DNA of 64,000 nt. Source: Trichoderma breve. Its lineage: Eukaryota > Ascomycota > Sordariomycetes > Hypocreales > Hypocreaceae. This document shows positions 23,231 through 32,489 of the stretch, one piece after another. The number at the start of each line of letters is the position of its first letter. Positions within the stretch are counted from its first letter, which is position 1. A program made the position numbers and the translations under genes. The DNA lies in contig NC_079232.1 in assembly GCF_028502605.1 (NCBI RefSeq), forward strand, positions 6,262,001 through 6,326,000. The letters run 5' to 3'. The notes below the pieces were generated by a model. That model searched no databases and was not told the DNA's origin. It saw only the letters and a program-made list of their open reading frames with translations.

Positions 23231-24086
23231 GATGTCTACTTTGAGAGGAATATTCAACAGCAAAGAATTAATATCGTTTCTTGCAAAGACAGCGGCTACA
23301 GCAAAGATTGGAATGTACTTGAACAAAAAAGATATTCTTCTTCAACAGGGCCTTTATACTGCGGCGAGATGCAAAGTGCCCCCTTTCACCTCGTCGATTC
23401 CGCCTGACTGTCCGCCTGCCGCCGGCCATTAGTCTTTCAACAGCGTAAAATTTAGGCTAAACATTCAGCTAAAGGAACGCCTCTTGGCCTGAGCGCAATA
23501 AAACCCCAGGCCAAGGCAAATCGACACGAGCCCGGCGCGTCCTTAGCGCCCTACGGCTGAAAGCCAGAGACGGTCTTGTCTGGGCGGGACATGGATCTGG
23601 TTGCTGTAGGAAACACGATTGTGGTAAATAGCGATTCAACTCCAGATGAGCACATCATCAGAACATTCATCCTGCCCTCTGATCTTCTTCCTCTACTACT
23701 CTTCTTCTCTGCACTGCCACGAGGCTCAAGTCGTGGGGATGGCAGTGCCGAGCCTACAGAATGATGTCAACAGTCTGCCAGATATTCGACCATGTTTCGC
23801 CAGTCTGTCTAGTTCATGAGTTGAAAGACATATTGAGCCATAGGCTATGCTCAAGCGATGAGAAAGAAAGAGAGGGAGGGAAATGGCCAAGAAAGCCACC
23901 AAAGAGATTGAAGATGTCAACCCAACCAATATACCACTTGTAACTGGTCAACGTATTGACGCCCATCTGGATCTTGATCAAAGGCATAATATACAAGGCG
24001 TCCATGTGATGAATCCTTGACTGGCCCTTTGTCCTAGGCACAGGTTCTGTTGTGTATAAAATAAGGCATGGATCAGGAGCACGTCG
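23231..24086. other. divergent spacer between 23230(-) and 24087(+)
   Basis: 856 bp between two divergent start codons. A TATA-like GTATAAAATA lies at about 24054-24063, very close to the chosen start of the plus-strand gene. A 20-codon ATG frame at 24068 overlaps that start out of frame. No other gene-like sequence. Confidence 0.45.
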
Positions 24087-25444
24087 ATGAGATTTTCCCA
24101 AGGCTGTTGGGAGATATTCAAGCTGTTTAGAAGGTCTTCGGAGCCTTCTTATGCTCACGCTGCGATGGACAACCTTGTCCAAGAAAATGGCATCCATGTG
24201 GCTGAAACAACAAAGTGAGTCAAAGCATCTAGAGACATGGGCTCTTCAAATATTGTCAGCATTGCTCAACACGTCCCTCAAGCTAACAACCATATGCCAA
24301 AGCTCCCGAATACTCGACTTCGAGAGATTTCACATTACCGATCGTTACTGGCGTAATAGCCCCTCCGTCAGAACACTCATGGCAGATGTCAAAGGTGTCA
24401 CTAATCGCCCCATGATATGCTCGCGTGACTGGGAGATACACTATCCCCAGCTTGACAAGCTATACGGTAATGCGCAGCATACGATTCATGCCGTTACAGA
24501 GGCTATTGTCGCTTGGTGCGAAGCCATTATAGGCCTCGTAACAGACGAATCAAACTGGAAATGGAAGAATGAATTGATTCGCAACGTGGATAGGAGAAAC
24601 GGAAGAATCCGACTCAAGATCAAGGTGAGTCGCTCTGCTTTGCAAGAACAAGACAGAAATAAAGAACAGATAAAAGAGGCGGGAGACGAGAGACGGCTCA
24701 GTGCAAACTGTCCAACTAACCCATACGGTTGCACAGATACACCAAGCAGAGTCGCCTTCTGTCGTATGGTCAGATAAAGTCCTAGGTTTCGTCCTTTTTA
24801 TCCCGGAAGCCAATGTAATGGACTTGTCTGGCCTGAATCTTGAATTCAAGAAGCAACTACTCTCTGCCTTTGACAGCGACGAACTCTACCACATTCCTCA
24901 AGCGCAATACGTCAAGATCCCAAGCGAGCTTCTCCTCAGACATCCGTACTATCTCAGCATTCAGGCTAGTCGGGCTTGCATCATCGTCAAAAGCAGTCAC
25001 TCTCCTAGTCTATTTCTCGCCGAATACCTCCGCAAGAACTGCCGTCGTTCTGGCAAGCAGATATCCGCAATGGAACACATATTTGAGACAAAGGGAGTAA
25101 GTCTCTTCTATCACCACCCTGAATCCCTCCTGTTCAGCTCTTTACACACTGCAAACTCATCCGCTGACACATGCCTCTTATAATAGCCCCCCGTCATCGA
25201 CATCACGCTTGACCAAAGCCCATTCACCCCTAAAGAGAGCGCCATCTACGACACCCTCACCCTCAAACCCGCGTTTTTATCTGGTGGCCGTGTCAACCCC
25301 ATCTCTCCCTTGATCTTGGTCCGTCTAGTCGAGAATGAGCTGGGATATGAAATCGACAGCAGTGACCAAAACAGCTGGTACTTTATCAGGAGAGAACCTC
25401 TGGAAGAACCTCTGAGAGAACCTCTGAGAGTAGTCTACCAGTAA
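24087..25444 (+). CDS. uncharacterised protein (355 aa)
   Basis: Four exons: 24087-24214, 24303-24624, 24737-25096 and 25187-25444, phases 2, 0 and 0, with GTGAGT, GTGAGT and GTAAGT donors. The product begins MRFSQGCWEIFKLFRRSSEP and continues through RFHITDRYWRNSP, an Ala/Trp-rich helix around VTEAIVAWCEAI, KVLGFVLFIPEANVMDLSGL and a basic RKNCRRSGKQ segment. It ends in a short REPLEEPLREPL repeat made by three 12-bp copies (25391-25426). No signal peptide or known domain is recognised. The start is uncertain: an out-of-frame ATG at 24068 precedes it, and a TATA-like box sits only about 30 bp upstream, so the transcript may begin later or the first exon may differ. Confidence 0.68.
25391..25426 (+). 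repeat. 12-bp tandem repeat in the C-terminus of the 355-aa gene
   Basis: Three near-identical 12-bp copies of GAGAACCTCTGA (one with GAA variant) encode REPL-EEPL-REPL just before the stop codon. In-frame unit length allows copy-number change without a frameshift. Confidence 0.7.
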
Positions 25445-25608
25445 TTTTGTATTTCTGTTGACGTATAAGGAGGTAGCTATTGAGAATATACTCTTATTTT
25501 CGATGAACTACAGGGTTGTGTTTCAATACGATAATCTGATGTAGGTTTCCTTGCTAGCTGTGAAACATTCATGATTGTCAATCTGCGAGGTCCGTGCATG
25601 AATCACAA

Positions 25609-25690
25609 GCGTAATTGGTTTAGTGGTAAAATTCTCCGTTGCCATCCGAGCAACGTCGGGGAGCCCTGGGTTCGATTCCCAGATTACGCA
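25609..25690 (+). tRNA. tRNA-Gly(GCC): tRNA-Gly(GCC) with an 11-nt anticodon-loop intron
   Basis: A perfect 7-bp acceptor stem pairs GCGTAAT (25609-25615) with ATTACGC (25683-25689), followed by discriminator A. The D-arm sequence GGTTTAGTGGTAAAA and the T-arm GGTTCGATTCC (B box) are typical. The anticodon stem CTCCG (25634-25638) pairs with CGGGG (25657-25661). The loop reads TT-GCC-A, with anticodon GCC at 25641-25643. An 11-nt insertion, 25645-25655, follows position 37, the canonical intron site. Removing it leaves a 71-nt tRNA-Gly. T-rich sequence downstream (GGTTTTCCTTTTT) fits RNA polymerase III termination. Confidence 0.93.
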
Positions 25691-26190
25691 TCGGTTTTCC
25701 TTTTTGCCCTTCTTTCCTATGCGAAACCATAATGATTCTTTCGTGTCAGTATTCTTTTGCCCTTCAATTTAATCACTCTTGCCTGGGGGCATGCTATTTG
25801 TGTCTTGTGTCAGCTGTTTAAATCGTCTTGAATTTCTACCTTCTATGTAGAATGTAACGCAAATCTGCTTCGTGTGAAGCCTGCTAAAAGCAAATAGAGA
25901 CGATATCAAGCTCCAAAATGGGCGATGGAAATAATCCTCCTATGCACGCAGTCTTTTTGACTCGCAGCTGTAGCAATCGCAAATGTCCGCCCTCAACGGC
26001 TTTTGTTGCCGGAATGAATAAAACGCCAAGTGCCGACCCCTTTCCATTTCGCACGTCAAGTAATAGTAGCAAGCAAGATTAGAAATTACCGTGGCGGATG
26101 GGTATGGGCGTCGGAATGCATCGATACTGGTACCAAAAAAGAAATTCGACCGAGGCTGACTCAATGCAGAGCAGCGTTCAGAGGGGTACT
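25691..26190. other. spacer between tRNA-Gly and the Tad2 gene
   Basis: 500 bp with the Pol III terminator-like T runs at the left and the 3' side of the minus-strand Tad2 gene at the right. No gene-like frame. Confidence 0.5.
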
Positions 26191-28128
26191 CTAAACAGTG
26201 GTCTCTTTGGCAAGGGGCTCCTCGCCTTTGTTGAGAAGTTGGGTGTTGCGAGGCTCAACATTCTCCTTGGTGGCATCGTTACCACCTTCGGCAGGTTGAA
26301 CATCCTTCACATCTTTGACATCCTTGACATCTTGATTGACCTCTTTGGCATCGTTGGCCGCTTTGACCTCTTTGGCAGCGGCATCGGAGGAAGGTGGCGC
26401 AGTTCCATCTGCCTCCATCATGGCAGCCAGACGCGCGGCGCGGCCTTCCTTCTTTCGCGGAACAGGAGCTAAAAGACAGGAATATGTTAGCAAACTGTTG
26501 GAGATGTGATGATGTAGCAATCAACAAAGAGGGGGAAACACTTACCTCTGCCGTTCTCCTGGACGTAAAAGCGACGAAGAAGCGCCACGGCCTCATCACG
26601 ACCCCAGCCACCCTCAATCTCAAATCCGGGTTCAATGTTGCCGCCATCGCCACCTCCAGGAGGAAACGAAGTGCCAAGGCTGCCGCCGCCATCAGGATAT
26701 TGGATGGGCTTGGGCTGAGGATGAGCGCTGACCGTCTGTCCATCCTTGGAAACGGGGACGGAATTGGCGTGGATGCTGAAGACTCCACCGGTGCCTCCAA
26801 ATTTGTCGTTGACGGCGCCAAAGTAGACCTTCTTGATGCCAACCTGGCGAAGAAGCGAGGCACACATGACGCAAGGCTCAACAGTGACATAGAGGGTGCT
26901 CTCGTGGAGAATGCTGCCATTCACGCGCTCCTCAGGGTAGTCCTTTTGACCGTAGGGGTACAGGTGGCCCTTGCGGCCATCTTCGTTACCTTCGTCGGGA
27001 GATCGCCACTCCACGGAAGAGATGTCAGACTGTCCATCTCCCTTGACGACCTTCTTGGGTGGAACGTTGGGCTTGAGAGAGGTGGTCTTGGGTTGACCTG
27101 GCTTGGCAACCGACATCAGGGCAGCGATGGCCATGAACTCTGCGTGGCGAGTTCCATTGCGAGTGACGTTTGTCGCATTCATGCCACGAGCAATGACCTT
27201 GCCGTCGTGGACAATCACGCAGCCGACAGGAGTCTCGTTGGTGACGAGAGCAAGTTTGGCCTAAAACGAAGCAAACGGCCGCTGGTCAGTAAACATTGCC
27301 AAGACGACGAGGCTGCGACGGAGACGGAGAGATGGGAGACGGAGAGATGGGAGACGAGAGATGGGAGACGAGAGATGGGAGACGAGAGATGGGAGACGAG
27401 AGATGGGAGATGGGGAAGGAAGAAGAAAAAAAAAGGCAACTCACCATGTCCAAGGCCTCGCCAATGAACTTGAGGTGCACAGCGCGTTCAGCGAGCACAG
27501 CTGGGTCGGTCAACGCGGCGATGGTGGCATCGTCATCTCCTGGAGCCGAGAGCGGCTTGGTCACAGCGACAACGGGCTCGTCAATGCGGGCCACGTTGAG
27601 CTGGGTCATCTGCTCGGTCAAGGCGTCGACCTTGGCATCAGAGAGCTGCTGCGGCTGCGGCTGCTCCATCTCCTTGGGGTTGGCGTCAGGGAGCTGCTGC
27701 GGCTCCTCGTTCTCCTGGGCGTTGGCTGGGGCTGCAACAGCCTGAGCTGCAACGGCCTGCTGCATGCCGCTGACGGTGGGCACAAACATGTTGAGGCTCA
27801 TGGTGGACGAGTCGTTGTAAAAGTCCTGGTCGTACTCACTGTCGTCAATGTAGGGCTCCGAATCTTCGTCCTCTGGTTCCTCTGGTTCCTCTGGTTCCTC
27901 TGGTTCCTCTGGTTCCTCTGGCTGCGGCTCTTTGGTGTCCTTGTCGTCGTCAGTTTCGGAGACGAGCGAAGTGTCAGCAGGAGTGTTGGGAGGGGCCGGA
28001 GGAACAGCTTGTCCGTCGTCCTCTTCGTCAGAGCTGTCGTCGCCAAGTGGCCAGCCGCGACGGAACCACCTGCGCACTGCCCGTCTGGCAGTTGCCAGGC
28101 TAAGTAACCGGATGCCGAGGGCGGCCAT
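26191..28128 (-). CDS. tad2: tRNA-specific adenosine deaminase catalytic subunit Tad2 with long N-terminal extension (558 aa)
   Basis: Three exons: 28128-27445, 27260-26546 and 26468-26191. The deaminase core starts near residue 205 (AVHLKFIGEALDMAKLAL) and contains NETPVGCVIVHDG. The zinc/proton-shuttle motif is His267-Ala-Glu269 (HAEF), and Pro357-Cys358-Val-Met-Cys361 (EPCVMCA) follows. The Glu is present, so this is the catalytic Tad2 type rather than Tad3. Family role: with Tad3 it converts adenosine 34 to inosine in tRNA anticodons. A ~60-residue insert separates the motifs. Unusual is the 204-residue N-terminal extension: a basic start (ARRAVRRWFRRGW), an acidic region with an EEP repeat (residues 71-86), and a Q/A/P-rich linker. 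The C-terminal tail is charged, with KDVKDVKDV repeats. The first intron is enlarged by a minisatellite. Confidence 0.93.
27318..27412. repeat. 14-15 bp minisatellite inside the first Tad2 intron
   Basis: About six tandem copies of GGGAGACGAGAGAT, the first copies being the 15-bp form GGGAGACGGAGAGAT. The array fills most of the 184-nt intron (27261-27444), which is roughly two to three times longer than most introns here. On the transcribed strand it is a continuous pyrimidine-rich tract between donor and acceptor. Confidence 0.9.
27871..27924. repeat. 9-bp tandem repeat encoding an (EEP)n tract in Tad2
   Basis: Five perfect copies and one imperfect copy of CTCTGGTTC in phase with the minus-strand frame encode the Glu-Glu-Pro repeat at residues 71-86 of the Tad2 extension. 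In-frame units make it a likely length polymorphism. Confidence 0.9.
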
Positions 28129-29487
28129 GGTGGGTTACAGGTGGTGTCAGTGAATTATGCCCAACAGCCTCTTCTTGGGGTCCCTTGAGGGTAAATTTTG
28201 CCTTGGTGCAGAATTAAAAGTTGTTGTTTTCTCTGAATGAGAGAAAATAGATGAGAATGGGTAGAAGAATCGGTGTGGTCGGTTGGCTTTAAGGGGGGGC
28301 TTGACTCCTGCTCCTTCCTCACAGCCCGTGCCCCTCACGGCGTACCTGCTTTGTCTGTTGGGTTAAGGAAAGAGCTGCTGTCGCCTATTTGGCTGACGAC
28401 AAGATGACGGCAGGAATATGCCGTAAATTGTAAAGAGAGAAAGATGGCACAAATGCAGATGTTGCGTCTATCTTCCTCGCTGGTGTTTAGGAGGGCAGAA
28501 AAGCCTATTGAGTAGAAGAGGCTTGCTCTGCAGTCCTATCGTAAAGGAAAGAAAGGCCTTCTGGGAGTGTCAGATAGTGCTTCTTCCCTGAAAATGGAAA
28601 GGCCATCGCCAGGAAGAAGAAGAATAGAGATCTTTTCGCACCTTGTTGCACCTTCGAAGCAGTCAAGAGTATACTCGGTCTTCAGGTCCTCCGCGGTTTA
28701 GCCTTGCAGATGGAAGAGTGAAGAGGAAAAAAGTGAGAGAGAAGGCCTCTTCTGGCGGGCCTCGTGCGCAGTAAAATGCCCCTGCAAAATCGAAATGCGA
28801 GAGCGATAGTTGGTATAGAAAATAGAAAGGTTCAAGGAAAGAGATGGCTCATCAGAAAGAAAGTCGTGGGTGGCTTTGTTTCTGATTTCCCACCTTGCTT
28901 CGCGGTGAGATGCAAAGTTTGGCCACGGCCTTTTTATAGCGTTTGAAATTCTGTCACACCTTTTTCACTGACAGGCGCCTGCAGCAACCGAATGAGATGA
29001 CTAAGCATGCTATCTCACCGACCACTCCACCACCACCCAAAAATTAGCACCCCTTCGCAGCACAAATCGTATGTAGCAGTGAATCACACATATTGGCAGC
29101 CTCATTATCCCAAGTTCCCGGCAGCGCATAGATGCTACCGAGAGAAATAAAATCAAACAATCACTGTACGTAGAAATCTAACGGTAGTCGGGGAAAATAC
29201 ACCAAGACACAGGACGAGAGGGGAAAAAAGGTAATAAAAAATTCTAGGCTTCTTTTGGCCCAGTATATATCATTTATAAGACTCTGCCAAATGGCTAGTC
29301 CTGATACCACGCTATACTCTATGATACTCCAAATGGGCGCATGGAAAACCAAAGCCTGCCCAGCATTATACCAAATACTAATACAATCCACGCAAAAGGG
29401 TATCGTTAGCCAATTGGCTTGTAGAAAAAACGCGTGGTCTAGATGCCCAAATATCTCTGAGCATCCTCTGCATGTGCAAGAATACTT
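28129..29487. other. Tad2 promoter side and 3' side of the half-Zn-cluster gene
   Basis: 1.36 kb with GA-rich and T-rich tracts and only short, unconvincing frames (28764-28946, 29161-29391, 29255-29491). No RNA gene or repeat recognised. Confidence 0.45.
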
Positions 29488-32400
29488 CTAGCCCATCATA
29501 GGAGCTACCAAGGCCGTGCCGATGGCTCCATTGAGGAAAGAAGAGAAACGGGGAGCGAGACAAGACATCCTGTCTCGTGAACCCAAAGGTTGGTGTTTCC
29601 GTAGGGAAGGGCCCGCCCAAGGGTAGACACTGTCCTTGGATCTTGAACTTGACATTGTCGATGATGCCGACGCAAAGGTTGCCTTGACTCCACTAGGAGT
29701 CGCAAGACGTTCAAGGACGGATCTCATCGCGAGAATAAGGGAAGCGAAAGAGAAAACGGCAGAAAGCCCAAGCATGCCAGCGAACGTAGCGCCAACAAGA
29801 GTGGCGGCCAACATCGCAGCAGCGGCTTGTGTAGGTTGGACTTGGCGAAGCGAGAACTCGCTAGGCTTGCTCGTAACCAAAGCAGCACGTTCATCAGCAG
29901 CGCGAACATCCTCCATGGGCGATATCGCTTGCAGGAGGAGGGGCGACAATGGTTGAATTCCATCGTCGCTCCGAGACGCCGACGACTGCTGGTGCACATT
30001 GACTTCGCCGCTTGGTTGCTGAGCAGGCAGGCCGCTGCGATTCCTGAGAATCTCAGGAGTCCTAACATCCGAAATATGAGGCCAAGCAAGGGCTGTAGAG
30101 GAGGCAGGAACCGTAGTATCCTCGCCGGCAGTTGCGTGTGCGGTTGCCAGTAGAGCATTGGATTCACCAAATGATGCTCGTAATCCGCCAGGCGAAACGC
30201 CAGGGGAAACACCAGGAATCACACTGCGGTTGGCGGCAAATTCGGTTTGGGCCTTGAAGAGAGTTAGCTGGGCCGAACGGGGCTTTGTGAGCTCAGTGGC
30301 ATCGCATACCCTTGCGAGTGACTCTTCCGAGCCCGTCGAGAACCGGACTGGACGGTTCGTGGCGGTCGCCAGCGAAGAGGGCGCGGACGCGGACGCGACA
30401 GAACGTTCGCTCGTGAGTTCCTGCTTGGCCATGTTAGTCGTCAAGAGAGCGGCGGTAGCTGTGATTGCGGCATGACATACGATTCGGAAGTTGTCGGCTT
30501 GGCCGGGTGATAACCAAGATGAATAACGAGCTGGTGTTTCCTTTTTTCTAAAGTTAGTCACCGTATGGCAACATAGTTTATAGGGGGTCCAGTAAAGACG
30601 TACACTTGCGATTCTACCATGCTCGGTTGGCGATGTGTCATACAATGATTCTTCTTGTATGTCCTTTTTTCAAAGTTAGTCGCAATTGCGCAAGCTAGCT
30701 GAAGAGAGGGGGAGAGAAAACGTACGCCGCGGAACTGCAGTGCGGTGCTTGCTGGTTGGCTTGTGGTAACATCAACTGATGTGCCCTTTTTTCGAAAGTT
30801 AGTGACGGTTCTGCAATCTAGCTGATAGGCGTGGGCACGTACACTTCCGTGGATCGCAATTGATACAATCTCAGATCCAGAAACATCTGAACGTCCAGGA
30901 GGTGCCTTCCGAGGAAGTCAGTAATTGTTCATCCATCTAAAAACGGAATAAAGGGTAAGAATCAGGAGACATACGCTATTCGCAATCACTTCCATGCCAT
31001 TTCCAGACTCCATCGTAACGAGGAGAGAACCACCCGGCGGATTGGCTATACGAACACCGCCTACCCAGCCTGTGGAAGCTATCGCGCTGACACCGTCGCG
31101 TGAATCCTGATCAGGGTTCGCTACTGCGTTGTGACCCGGATCATACCACGGCAGGCTCGTGTTGGCAGCCGCAACAAGGCCGCCAGTCTCCAAAGGAGAT
31201 ACTGGCTGGCTCGTGCCGCTCCAATCAGTTGCAAGCGTATGGCCATCTGGATCGAAGCTGTCGAAGAAGGCAGTTTCAGATCCTGAAGCCGACGGCTGAC
31301 TTGGGCTGAGCGTCCGCGTGGACGAAATCGGAACCATGCGGTCATCCTCGGAAAAGGTGGACGAAGGCGAAAAGAGGTTAAAGTCGGTGTAGCTGCTAGC
31401 AGAGCCGGCGTAGTTGTCTTGCATAAACGGAAGTTGTGGTGAGGTGGATTGTGACGACATTCTCTCACCCTCCTCAAGGCCAGAAACGGCCAGTAGATCT
31501 TGCTGCGACGCTGGCGTAAGCACCTTGGAAGGCGAGGCAGAAGAGGAGGAAGCAGAGGATTGGGAGGAGGAGAAGTAGCCCTGGGGGTCGAGGAAGAAGT
31601 CGTAGTTGTCCTCCACATCGGCAGGAGGGTACTGAATGAATTCTTCCCACGACTCGGTGATCTGGTCAGTGGACTCGAAGCTGTCCAAGCCAGCAAATGT
31701 AAAGGTAGGGTCAATGCCAAGGAGTGACATTGGTCTGCCCGGATTATCGTCTAATTTAGAAATTGAAACACCAGCAGCCACCGGTTTCTGAGGTGTTGGT
31801 GTGGCCACTGCCGGTGGTGATGTGCGTGCCTTCTTTGCTGCCTTTGTTGCAGATTGAGGCTGGGTTTGAGAGGCTGAACGCTTCTTGTGGTCGGGGTCGC
31901 AGCGAATCTTCTTCCGTCGACAGCTATCGCAGGCCTTGATGATGCGCATGAGATGTGCGTGATCACGTTGCTCCTTTGTCTTGGAACCTCGAGAGGCAGA
32001 ATCTGTAACATCTTCACCATCCTTGGTCATGATCTTCATGCCAGGCAGGTTTGAAAGGTCGATCGCAGAATAGCGAGCGACCATGTTGTTAGACTTGGAG
32101 GTTCTGCGGCTCTTGGAAATGGAGGAGCGAGAAGACACTGAGGGAGAGGCGGATGCCTGACTCCAATCCAGTGTCGAGTTGACTGGAGATGTGTTGAAAG
32201 AAGAGGTGGCGATTGAGTTGACTGGAGAGGCGGCGACAGGGCTAGTTGAGTAGTAAACGGGGTAAAACTTGAACGTCTGACCAGTGAGCTGCGAATGCTC
32301 CAAGAAGTCGAGCGAGATGGTTGCTCGCTTCTCCTTAAGAGCGGCCGGGCCCGGAATGTAGGCGTTCATCATGTCATCAAGCTCTTGTGAGCCAAGAGCA

Positions 32401-32489
32401 GGGAAGAACTGAAGCTGAGCGCCAAGCTGAGGCTGGTAGACTGAGAAGCCCTGGGGGAGAGGGGCGTTGGAAGAGTACTGAGAAGCCAT
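29488..32489 (-). CDS. half Zn-cluster regulator-like protein with a microexon array and C-terminal hydrophobic anchor (~877 aa)
   Basis: Proposed exons: 32489-30975, 30905-30843 (63 nt), 30785-30726, 30663-30604 and 30540-30481 (60 nt each), 30420-30310, and 30252-29488. Every junction is phase 0. The N-terminal part has CDSCRRKKIRCDPDHK with only three cysteines (187, 190, 197), a truncated Zn2Cys6 motif, flanked by basic and S/T-rich sequence. Later come an acidic WEEFIQYPPADVEDNYDFFL patch and long disordered S/P/Q stretches. The microexons encode ~20-residue polar modules. A hydrophobic segment near residues 766-800 (LVGATFAGMLGLSAVFSFAS) suggests a membrane anchor. The intron at 30253-30309 is optional because the frame stays open either way. 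The start ATG at 32489 has a good context; an in-frame ATG at 32540 is the alternative. The role as a membrane-tethered regulator is inference. Confidence 0.7.
30481..30974 (-). repeat. array of related short introns alternating with 60-63 nt exons
   Basis: Three introns (30842-30786, 30725-30664, 30603-30541; 57, 62 and 63 nt) all start GTACGT. They share an internal block (AGCTAGATTGC, AGCTAGCTTGC, AACTATGTTGC) and end ACTAACTTT followed by GAAAAAAG with 0-1 extra base. The 69-nt intron before them (30974-30906) ends in a diverged version (ACTGACTTCCTCGGAAG). The exons between them are 63, 60 and 60 nt, and the exon after the third (30540-30481) is also 60 nt. The exons share only faint edge similarity, such as a CANCAG-like start and TTCCG at the same offset in two of them. 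This resembles tandem duplication of an exon-intron unit, or introner-like insertion. Confidence 0.75.

Noticed and set aside
27318..27412. Possible CRISPR-like or microsatellite-derived array
   Set aside because: Units are 14-15 bp with no spacers, inside a eukaryotic intron; it is a plain minisatellite.
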